Below, in pieces: positions 7,153 to 13,305 of a stretch of DNA of 14,085 nucleotides. The position numbers were made by a program, and so were the translations under genes. The stretch covers positions 1 through 14,085 of the forward strand of contig JAPOHQ010000020.1 in assembly GCA_029979375.1 (NCBI GenBank). The letters run 5' to 3'. Source of the DNA: Microbacteriaceae bacterium (GTDB lineage Bacteria; Actinomycetota; Actinomycetes; Actinomycetales; Microbacteriaceae). Position 1 is the first letter of the stretch; each line of letters begins with the position of its first letter. The notes beneath the pieces were generated by a model. The model had not been told where the DNA came from and ran no database searches. It was given only the letters and a program-made list of their open reading frames with translations.

Positions 7153-7154
7153 TC
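7132..7154. repeat. Perfect 9-bp inverted repeat at the rarA stop
   Basis: GAATCCTAG (7132-7140) and CTAGGATTC (7146-7154) are exact reverse complements around a TTTTG spacer; a G-T pair could add a tenth step. The left arm includes the rarA stop codon and the right arm contains the TAGGAT -10-like hexamer of the candidate rpsD promoter. As RNA it would be a stable hairpin at the 3' end of the rarA message, but no T-run follows, so it is a poor intrinsic terminator. It resembles the palindrome at 5875-5895 in its 5-nt spacer and its CTAGG/CCTAG cores. It could be an mRNA 3' end stabiliser, an operator, or a symmetric promoter. Confidence 0.6.
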
Positions 7155-7220
7155 TCGGGTTGTTCTGACTTTGCGGCTGGAGTCGAACCAATCCAAATAA
7201 AAAACTTGAGAGGTACCTTT
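7153..7220 (+). promoter_or_regulatory. rpsD 5' leader with possible hairpin and the Shine-Dalgarno
   Basis: This is the non-coding stretch before rpsD. The Shine-Dalgarno-like GAGAGG at 7208-7213 lies 7 nt before the TTG at 7221 and decides that start. Upstream, GACT (7167-7170) can pair with AGTC (7181-7184), and GGTT (7158-7161) with AACC (7186-7189), across an internal loop, giving a modest two-part stem. Since S4 is an autogenous translational repressor in several bacteria, this leader might be an S4-responsive site. I see no recognisable known S4 leader consensus, so that is speculative. Confidence 0.35.
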
Positions 7221-7850
7221 TTGTCTAAGACAACAAGAACACGCAGCAAGACGAGAATGTCACGCGCGCTAGGAATCGCCCTGACGCCAAAGGCTGCAAA
7301 ATACATGGAGAAGCGTCCATACGCCCCAGGTCAGCACGGCCGCACCAAGCGCAAGTCAGACTCCGACTTTGCTGTTCGTCTTCGTGAGAAGCAGCGTTTG
7401 CGCGCTCAGTATGGGATCCGCGAGGCCCAGCTGAAGAAGACTTTCCTAGAGGCAAAGAAGACTTCAGGCCTAACAGGTGAGAACCTGGTCGAGCTTCTAG
7501 AGATGCGTCTTGACGCTCTCGTTCTCCGCTCCGGCTTTGCTCGCACGATGGCGCAGGCTCGTCAGATGGTGGTGCACCGCCATATCCTGGTCGATGGCCA
7601 GCGGGTAGATCGCCCAAGCTTCCGCGTGAAGCCGGGTCAGATGATTCACGTTCACGAGAAGAGTGAGCGCACCGAGCCTTTCCAGGTTGCAGCAGCAGGT
7701 GGAAATGCCGATGTGCTCGCCGCAACACCGGAATACCTATCGGTTGAACTAGATAAGCTTCACGCCACCCTAGTTCGTCGTCCCAAGCGAGCAGAAGTTC
7801 CCGTCACCTGTGACGTTCAGCTCGTTGTTGAGTACTACGCGGCCAGGTAG
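7221..7850 (+). CDS. rpsD: 30S ribosomal protein S4
   Basis: S4 is a primary 16S rRNA-binding protein that nucleates assembly of the small subunit body. The 209-residue product has an N-terminal KTTRTRSKTR segment, then SRALGIALTPKAAKYMEKRPYAPGQHGR, a helical region with LREKQRLRAQYGI, and the S4 RNA-binding domain at about residues 95-160, including RSGFARTMAQARQMVVHRHI. It ends in QLVVEYYAAR, as actinobacterial S4 does. There are no N-terminal zinc cysteines, so it belongs to the zinc-free type. An ORF extension to 7143 exists but is non-homologous. I choose the TTG at 7221, which has GAGAGG 7 nt upstream and restores the usual N-terminus; the first in-frame ATG (7257) would remove the conserved RTRSKTR. 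A TTG start in a highly expressed ribosomal gene is somewhat unusual. It is first in the run leading to alaS and the shikimate genes. Confidence 0.96.
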   Translation: MSKTTRTRSKTRMSRALGIALTPKAAKYMEKRPYAPGQHGRTKRKSDSDFAVRLREKQRLRAQYGIREAQLKKTFLEAKKTSGLTGENLVELLEMRLDALVLRSGFARTMAQARQMVVHRHILVDGQRVDRPSFRVKPGQMIHVHEKSERTEPFQVAAAGGNADVLAATPEYLSVELDKLHATLVRRPKRAEVPVTCDVQLVVEYYAAR

Positions 7851-7855
7851 AAACC

Positions 7856-8203
7856 TTGTCCGGCGGCGACATCGCAGGAATTGTTATCAGTGGGGCGATT
7901 GCCCTACTGGTACTCCTGCTTGGCGTTCCGCTGGTAAAGCTCGGTCGTCTCATCGATGAATCGGCAAGAACCGTCAAGATCTTCAATAACGAGCTCGAGC
8001 CGCTCCTGGATGAAGCAAAGACCACTCTCAGCGAGGCAAACCGACAGCTCAAGCGGATTGATCAGATCACCGAGGATGTTGAGCAGGTCACCGAAAACAT
8101 TAACTCGATGGTTGCAGTATTCACAGCCTCGGTCGGTGCCCCGGTAACTAAGCTTGTCGGGGTAGTTCAAGGTGTACTGAAGACCTTTGGAAAAAAGAGG
8201 TAG
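7856..8203 (+). CDS. DUF948 domain-containing membrane-anchored protein
   Basis: This 115-residue protein has one N-terminal transmembrane helix (about 6-27) followed by an amphipathic, coiled-coil-prone region with heptad-like spacing (about 32-90), then a short hydrophobic and basic C-terminus ending in GKKR. This matches the DUF948 family, whose members sit in the same place upstream of alaS in many actinobacteria. The molecular role is unknown. The start is TTG, 5 nt after the rpsD stop, with only a weak SD (CAGG) within the end of rpsD, so coupling to rpsD translation is likely. Although its neighbours are translation genes, nothing in the sequence links it to the ribosome. Confidence 0.85.
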   Translation: MSGGDIAGIVISGAIALLVLLLGVPLVKLGRLIDESARTVKIFNNELEPLLDEAKTTLSEANRQLKRIDQITEDVEQVTENINSMVAVFTASVGAPVTKLVGVVQGVLKTFGKKR

Positions 8204-8206
8204 GCA

Positions 8207-8410
8207 ATGTCGAAGCTCGGTTGGTTCTTAGCAGGTATTGGTTTGGGCGCGCTCACCATCATTCAGGTTCGTGACAACCCAAAGGCCAAGGCGGCTGCAG
8301 ATGAACTTTATGCCGCGGCAAAGGACTTCTCAAACGCAGTCGCAGAAGGCTATCGCGAACGTGAAGAAGAGCTGACAAAGCCAAAGAAGTCCACCGGGGC
8401 GAAGAAGTAG
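8207..8410 (+). CDS. Small membrane-associated hypothetical protein (67 aa)
   Basis: This is a 67-residue protein with a short hydrophobic N-terminal stretch WFLAGIGLGALTII (about 6-19), then a charged helical region and a lysine-rich tail. The ATG at 8207 follows the DUF948 stop by 3 nt and has AGAGGTAGG upstream as a good ribosome binding site, which together with the tight packing supports it as real. By position and shape it corresponds to the small proteins (DUF6167-like) that sit between the DUF948 gene and alaS in other actinobacteria. I cannot confirm homology from sequence alone. The hydrophobic segment is short for a full transmembrane helix; it could be a membrane anchor partnered with the neighbouring DUF948 protein. 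Function is unknown. Confidence 0.75.
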   Translation: MSKLGWFLAGIGLGALTIIQVRDNPKAKAAADELYAAAKDFSNAVAEGYREREEELTKPKKSTGAKK

Positions 8411-8413
8411 CAG

Positions 8414-11047
8414 ATGAAGACCGCTGAAATAAAGCGGCGCTGGCTCAGTTTCTTCGAATCCAAGGGACACACGGTTGTACCAAGCGCCTCGCTGATAAGC
8501 AACGATCCCACCTTGATGTTCACCGTTGCGGGTATGGTGCCGTTTATCCCATACATGACGGGGATTGAGCCAGCACCTTACAAGCGCGCAACGAGCGTTC
8601 AGAAGTGCGTTCGAACCCTAGACATCGAAGAGGTCGGAAAGACCACCCGTCACGGAACCTTCTTCCAAATGAATGGCAACTTCTCATTTGGTGACTACTT
8701 CAAAAAAGAAGCTATCGCATTTGCTTGGGAGCTCTTGACCACCTCCGTTGAAGAAGGTGGCTACGGCTTCGATCCAGAGAGGCTATGGGTTACCGTCTAT
8801 GAAGACGACGAAGAGTCAATCGGTTACTGGCTCGAGCAGACCTCCGTACCCCGTGAGCGCATCCAGAAACGTGGCATGCGCGACAACTACTGGTCAACAG
8901 GGCAGCGCGGCCCCGCCGGTCCCTGCTCGGAGATTTACTTCGACCGCGGACCAAAATACGGCGTCGAAGGTGGGCCAGAGGCTGATGAAGACCGCTACAT
9001 CGAAATCTGGAACCTGGTGTTCATGCAGTATGAGCGCGCCGACGGTGGCACCAAGGATCATTTCGAGATTCTCGGAGAACTACCCAAGAAGAACATCGAC
9101 ACGGGAATGGGCTTGGAGCGCGTCGCATTCCTCCTTCAGGGGGTAGAGAACGTCTACGAAATCGATCAGGTCAGGCCCCTCATTGATGTAGCGAGCGAGT
9201 TGAGCGGCAAGAAGTATGGAGCGGTAGAGCTCGACGATGTTCGGATGCGCGTAATCGCCGACCACATCCGCAGTTCACTGATGCTTATGACTGATGGTGT
9301 AACACCATCGAATGAGGGTCGCGGCTATGTCCTCCGTCGCCTCCTAAGGCGTTCGGTGCGTGCCTTACGCCTGCTGGGAATCGAAGAGCCTTGCTTCGAG
9401 CGGCTGTTCAAGACCAGCAAGGATGCGATGGTCGAGGCCTATCCGGAGCTTGAGGAAAATTTCGCCAGGGTTTTGAAAGCTGCCGTGGCGGAGGAGACGG
9501 GATTCCGCAAGACACTCGAGACCGGAAGCGCCTACCTCGCCGAGGAGATCGCCAAGAGCACCAAAATACTCTCTGGTTCAGTTGCGTTCCTGCTGCACGA
9601 TACCTACGGCTTCCCGATTGACCTCACGGAGGAAATTGCGCAAGAGAGCGGACTCGAGGTCGATAGAACCGAGTTTGAGTCACTGATGACACAGCAGCGC
9701 GACCGAGCCAAGCAGGACGCGAAAGCCAAAAAGACAGGTGGTGCGGCTCTTCAGGTCTATTCGGATTTTCGCGCCAAGGGGGCAACCGAGTTCACGGGCT
9801 ACAACTCACTCGAGTCTCAGGGGCAAGTCATTGGCCTAATCCGCGATGGCGAATCCGTGAAAGAACTCTCTGAGGGACAGCTCGGCGAGCTCGTTCTAGA
9901 TCGCACAAGTCTTTACGCAGAGTCTGGTGGGCAGGCAGCTGATGCTGGAGTGATCCGAGGGGACGGATTCGAGCTTGAAGTCCTTGATGTGCAGAAACCA
10001 GTTCGTGGACTCTTCAGCCACAAGGTTCGGGTAAAGAGCGGCCAGGTCGCTATCAATGCGCAAGCTCAGTCGATCGTTGATCGCGAGTGGCGAATTGGTG
10101 CTTGCCAGGCACACAGCGCCACCCACGTCATTCACGCTGCGCTGCGACAGGTTCTAGGACCACAGGCGCTTCAGTCAGGATCTTTCAACAAGCCCGGCTA
10201 CATGCGCCTCGACTTTGCTTGGGGCGAGGCCCTATCGGAGAGCACCAGGTCGGAGATCGAAGAGGTATCGAATCTTGCGATCCGCTCTGATCTAGCAGTC
10301 AGTGCACAGTTCATGTCATTGCCCGAGGCGAAAGAGTGGGGAGCTATCGCACTCTTCGGCGAGACCTACGACGAGCTGGTTCGAGTTATCCAGGTCGGCG
10401 GACCCTGGTCCAGAGAACTCTGTGGTGGAACTCACGTCTCGCGTACCACGCAGATCGGGCTTGTCACAATAACTGGCGAGTCATCCGTGGGTTCAGGATC
10501 TCGAAGAATTGAAGCCGAGGTTGGCTTCGAGGCGCTAAGCAGTTTGATTGCAACTAAGCGAGTTGTTGACCGACTGGCGGCAAGCTTCAAGGTTCCCGCA
10601 TCTGAACTTGAGGAGCGGGTCGCCGACGCTTTGAGCGAGAGTCGCGCGCTAGCGAAGCAACTTGAAGAAATCTCGACTAAGGCTGCCATGAGTCAGGTGT
10701 CGGAGCTTGCAGCCAGCGCAACGAAGGTTGGCCAACACAATCTTGTGGCTTGCAGAGCCGATGTTTCCACCGCTGATGCTCTGAGGCAGGTTGCCATCAG
10801 AGTTCGCGAGGTTGTCGGGGACGACTCGGTGACGATTCTTGGGGCCGTGTTAGAGGGTAAGCCGCTAGTAGCAGTCGCAGTTGGATCAAAGTCGCAGCAA
10901 GCCGTGAAGGCCGGGGACTTGGCAAAGGCCGCCGCCGCTGTTCTCGGAGGTGGGGGCGGTGGCAAGGCAGACTACGCGCAAGGTGGTGGAACCGACGCGG
11001 GAAGCCTTGACACGGCGATAGCCGAAGCGGCAAGGCTAGTCTCTTGA
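8414..11047 (+). CDS. alaS: Alanine--tRNA ligase
   Basis: AlaRS charges tRNA-Ala with alanine and clears mischarged Ser- and Gly-tRNA. At 877 residues it is full length for a bacterial AlaRS. It begins with the class II catalytic domain opening with KRRWLSFFESKGHTVVPSASLI and containing GTFFQMNGNFSFGDYFKKEAI and NIDTGMGLERVA. The tRNA-recognition region includes RVIADHIRSSLMLMTDGV and GRGYVLRRLLRRSVR. The editing domain has the zinc-binding pair H567-S-A-T-H571, followed by C670-G-G-T-H674. The C-Ala domain ends with a run of six glycines and GKADYAQGGG. The ATG lies 3 nt after the small-protein stop with only a weak SD. The stop overlaps the ruvX TTG start by 4 nt (TTGA). Confidence 0.98.
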   Translation: MKTAEIKRRWLSFFESKGHTVVPSASLISNDPTLMFTVAGMVPFIPYMTGIEPAPYKRATSVQKCVRTLDIEEVGKTTRHGTFFQMNGNFSFGDYFKKEAIAFAWELLTTSVEEGGYGFDPERLWVTVYEDDEESIGYWLEQTSVPRERIQKRGMRDNYWSTGQRGPAGPCSEIYFDRGPKYGVEGGPEADEDRYIEIWNLVFMQYERADGGTKDHFEILGELPKKNIDTGMGLERVAFLLQGVENVYEIDQVRPLIDVASELSGKKYGAVELDDVRMRVIADHIRSSLMLMTDGVTPSNEGRGYVLRRLLRRSVRALRLLGIEEPCFERLFKTSKDAMVEAYPELEENFARVLKAAVAEETGFRKTLETGSAYLAEEIAKSTKILSGSVAFLLHDTYGFPIDLTEEIAQESGLEVDRTEFESLMTQQRDRAKQDAKAKKTGGAALQVYSDFRAKGATEFTGYNSLESQGQVIGLIRDGESVKELSEGQLGELVLDRTSLYAESGGQAADAGVIRGDGFELEVLDVQKPVRGLFSHKVRVKSGQVAINAQAQSIVDREWRIGACQAHSATHVIHAALRQVLGPQALQSGSFNKPGYMRLDFAWGEALSESTRSEIEEVSNLAIRSDLAVSAQFMSLPEAKEWGAIALFGETYDELVRVIQVGGPWSRELCGGTHVSRTTQIGLVTITGESSVGSGSRRIEAEVGFEALSSLIATKRVVDRLAASFKVPASELEERVADALSESRALAKQLEEISTKAAMSQVSELAASATKVGQHNLVACRADVSTADALRQVAIRVREVVGDDSVTILGAVLEGKPLVAVAVGSKSQQAVKAGDLAKAAAAVLGGGGGGKADYAQGGGTDAGSLDTAIAEAARLVS

Positions 11048-11469
11048 TTCTGCTGGCCATTGATCCTGGGGCGGCTCGACATGGAGTCGCCTACAACCAG
11101 GGAGAGCTCGTGCTGGCGCTTGATGCGGTTAGCGCAGGCCCGGAAGCAATCAAGATCCTTTCTGAGATCGCTGTAGCCAAAAGGGCAGACGGTGTCGTTG
11201 TGGGCCTGCCGCTCTCACTGTCTGGGGACCACACCGCGTCAACCAAACTTGCCTTAGCGCTGGCTAACGAACTTGAGACCTCGCTTGCAGTTCCCGTGCG
11301 ATTGGTGGATGAGCGCCTCAGCACGGCGGGGGCTGCTAGGCGCTTAGGCGCAGCTGGCAAATCATCAAAGGAGCAAAAGAGCTTCATCGACTCCGAGGCT
11401 GCAAGGGAAATACTGACTTCGGCACTGAGAATTGGGTTTGAGTCCTGCCTGGAGCTGAGCGATGCTTGA
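11044..11469 (+). CDS. ruvX: YqgF/RuvX-type RNase H-fold nuclease (putative pre-16S rRNA nuclease)
   Basis: This family has an RNase H-like fold. E. coli YqgF is implicated in processing the 5' end of 16S rRNA, and older annotations call it a Holliday junction resolvase. The 141-residue length is typical. Conserved acidic and basic positions are present: D7 in IDPGAARHGVA (with R12), the VVVGLPLSLSG strand, D89-E90-R91 in VDERLST, and D116 in FIDSEAAREIL. The TTG start overlaps the alaS stop in the quartet TTGA, and the protein aligns with the family from its second residue, so no other start is needed. The stop overlaps the mltG ATG by 8 nt. The alaS-ruvX-mltG-aroE order is a standard actinobacterial arrangement. 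Confidence 0.93.
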   Translation: MILLAIDPGAARHGVAYNQGELVLALDAVSAGPEAIKILSEIAVAKRADGVVVGLPLSLSGDHTASTKLALALANELETSLAVPVRLVDERLSTAGAARRLGAAGKSSKEQKSFIDSEAAREILTSALRIGFESCLELSDA

Positions 11470-12544
11470 CGAGTTTGAGACCCAGGAGAAGCCCAAAACC
11501 CGAGGCCGAAGTGCAATCGCTGCTCTAGTGGCACTGGCTATCGTCGCAGGTAGCGTCATCGGGGGCTATCTGGCGTTCAGGGATAGCTTCAATTCGCTGG
11601 TCGGCTCCGTTATTGATCGCTTCACGGTTGAAGACTATGAGGGCCCGGGCGGTGAGCCCACCGTGATCGTCATTGAGGCTGGCGACACTGGAGAGGATGT
11701 TGCTCGGAAGCTCTTGGCAGCCGATGTCATTAAGAGCTTCGACGCGATCTATCGCGACATGCTCACGGTTGATCTAACCATCTACCCCGGGCACTACGAG
11801 TTCCCCACCCAGATCCCTGGCGCCAAGGCTCTCGAAATACTGCTGGCTGGGCAAAATCGTGTCGTGGTTACCACGACAATCCCGGAGGGGCTTCAGGTTG
11901 TAGAGATTGTTCCAATTCTTGCTGGCGACCTAGGGCTAGCCGAGGAAGATTTGTACGAGGTCATCGCTGAGCGTGACGCTGGACTGCCTGGGCCAACATT
12001 GGAGGGCTATCTCTTTCCAGCTGCCTACACCTTTGATCCTGGAGTATCAGCCGAAGTCGTCATCGACACCCTGTTGCTAAGGATGGCCGCAGAGCTGGAG
12101 GGGCATGGGCTGTCGATTGAGGACTCTCTGGATGTCCTGACTCTGGCGTCAATGATTCAAATGGAAGGGCGCCTCGAACCCGACTTCTACAAGATCTCGG
12201 CAGTGTTTAACAATCGACTCGATCGCAACATTGCTTTGCAGTCAGATCCGACCGTCAAGTATTACTACGAGGGTTCAATCGACTCTTTCCAGCAGGGGTT
12301 GGCTGACACTGACAATCTTTACAACACCTATGTCTATCCAGGACTGCCGCCTGGTCCGATTAGCTCTCCCGGAGCTCTAGCTATCGCTGCGGCTCTCAAT
12401 CCGGCGCCGGGTGATTGGCTATATTTCGTGGCAATCAACCTGGCAACCGGAGAGACAGTCTTCTCGGAGACGCTCTACGAGCACGAGAAGGCCGCCGAGC
12501 TCTACCGACAGTGGCTCAGAGACAATCCGGGTTGGGATGACTAG
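11462..12544 (+). CDS. mltG: Endolytic murein transglycosylase MltG (YceG-like)
   Basis: MltG cleaves nascent glycan strands endolytically and is thought to set strand length or release new strands from the membrane. The 360-residue protein has a short cytoplasmic N-terminus, one transmembrane helix (about 18-40), a LysM-like region (about 60-120) and the YceG catalytic domain. It carries TLEGYLFPAAYTF, the active-site segment LASMIQMEGRL with E235 as the likely catalytic glutamate, then FNNRL and LQSDPTVKYY. It closes with YNTYVYPGLPPGPISSPG. The first glutamate of the E-K-E pattern known in E. coli is Q233 here, which I believe is common in actinobacterial members. The ATG at 11462 overlaps the ruvX stop by 8 nt; the mltG stop overlaps aroE by 8 nt. 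Confidence 0.94.
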   Translation: MLDEFETQEKPKTRGRSAIAALVALAIVAGSVIGGYLAFRDSFNSLVGSVIDRFTVEDYEGPGGEPTVIVIEAGDTGEDVARKLLAADVIKSFDAIYRDMLTVDLTIYPGHYEFPTQIPGAKALEILLAGQNRVVVTTTIPEGLQVVEIVPILAGDLGLAEEDLYEVIAERDAGLPGPTLEGYLFPAAYTFDPGVSAEVVIDTLLLRMAAELEGHGLSIEDSLDVLTLASMIQMEGRLEPDFYKISAVFNNRLDRNIALQSDPTVKYYYEGSIDSFQQGLADTDNLYNTYVYPGLPPGPISSPGALAIAAALNPAPGDWLYFVAINLATGETVFSETLYEHEKAAELYRQWLRDNPGWDD

Positions 12545-13301
12545 CCGCTTCGCGGTGCTTGGCTCGCCTATCAAGCACTCTCTTTCACCGGCAATTCACG
12601 CGGCCGCATTTTCCGTTATGGGTAGGCAAGCCGATTACGAGAGGGTTGAACTCGCGGTCGACCTAGAAGGTTGGGTTCGCGGCCTTGGCCCTGAGTGGCA
12701 AGGGTTGAGCCTGACCATGCCACTCAAAGAGCAGGCGCTCGATGTGGCCGATTATCTTGACCCGTTGGCGATTGCTGCGCTGTCAGCCAACACGTTGGTG
12801 AGGGACGGGAGCAGCTGGCTCGGCTACAACACGGACATCTTCGGCCTGCAGCGAGCCACTCAGGATCTCGAATACGCCACAGTTGGAATCTTGGGAACTG
12901 GGGCAACAGCAAGGTCGGCACTCCTCGCATTTGAAGGAGCAGAGCCTTGGATCTGGGGTCGCAACAGCGACAAGGCCGTGGCCCTTGGAGAAGCGCACGG
13001 CGGACGCTTCTCGGCTCTTGAGAATGTTTTGTCAGCCGATCTCGTCATTTCCACGCTCCCGCAGGGTGCCCTCGCGGAGATTGCTGGCAGCAAGAGCTAT
13101 CCGGGAACTTTGCTTGACGTCGTCTACTCCGGGTCTTCTTCAGACGCGCGCTTTTCCGCCGCAATCTCCGGTCTTCAAATGCTGGTGTGGCAGGCGCTGG
13201 GACAGCAGAGGCTCTTTGCTGGTCAGGGCCTAGACGAACCCCTTCAAGACGAGCCAACCATCGTTTCGGCAATGCGGCATGCAGCTGGCATGGAAGAATA
13301 G
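12537..13301 (+). CDS. aroE: Shikimate dehydrogenase
   Basis: AroE reduces 3-dehydroshikimate to shikimate with NADPH, the fourth step of the shikimate pathway. The 254-residue product starts with RFAVLGSPIKHSLSPAIHAAAF, the substrate-binding N-terminus with the Ser-Leu-Ser pair. The catalytic K64 lies in LTMPLKE and D100 in YNTDIFG. The nucleotide-binding loop GTGATARSA lies at about 120-128, and the C-terminal DVVY and WQALGQQRLF segments complete the fold. The open frame extends upstream to 12411, but I choose the ATG at 12537 because conserved sequence begins there and it overlaps the mltG stop by 8 nt, the same arrangement as ruvX/mltG. The NADP-binding domain is somewhat compact. aroC follows after 4 nt, so two pathway steps are co-transcribed. 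Confidence 0.94.
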   Translation: MTSRFAVLGSPIKHSLSPAIHAAAFSVMGRQADYERVELAVDLEGWVRGLGPEWQGLSLTMPLKEQALDVADYLDPLAIAALSANTLVRDGSSWLGYNTDIFGLQRATQDLEYATVGILGTGATARSALLAFEGAEPWIWGRNSDKAVALGEAHGGRFSALENVLSADLVISTLPQGALAEIAGSKSYPGTLLDVVYSGSSSDARFSAAISGLQMLVWQALGQQRLFAGQGLDEPLQDEPTIVSAMRHAAGMEE

Positions 13302-13305
13302 TCAA

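Noticed and set aside
7158..7200. T-arm-like sequence GGTTCGACTCC on the minus strand, suggesting a tRNA gene
   Set aside because: The flanking bases do not form acceptor, D or anticodon stems, and the T stem itself has only about four pairs. It is a chance match in the rpsD leader.
7211..7218. AGGTACCT palindrome over the rpsD Shine-Dalgarno
   Set aside because: The half-sites are contiguous, so it cannot form a hairpin in one RNA molecule; it is likely chance.
7143..7220. N-terminal extension of S4 from a TTG at 7143
   Set aside because: The added residues are unlike any S4 N-terminus, the start lies in the palindrome loop, and TTG 7221 has a properly spaced ribosome binding site.
7225..7728. 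A 167-codon open frame on the minus strand opposite rpsD
   Set aside because: It is a shadow of the codon usage of rpsD. Its translation is low-complexity (Arg/Ser-rich), matches no family I recognise, and no ribosome binding site or promoter supports it.
11091..11534. A 147-codon minus-strand open frame opposite ruvX and the start of mltG
   Set aside because: The plus-strand genes are clearly real with conserved catalytic residues; the antisense product is Ser/Ala-rich and unrecognisable.
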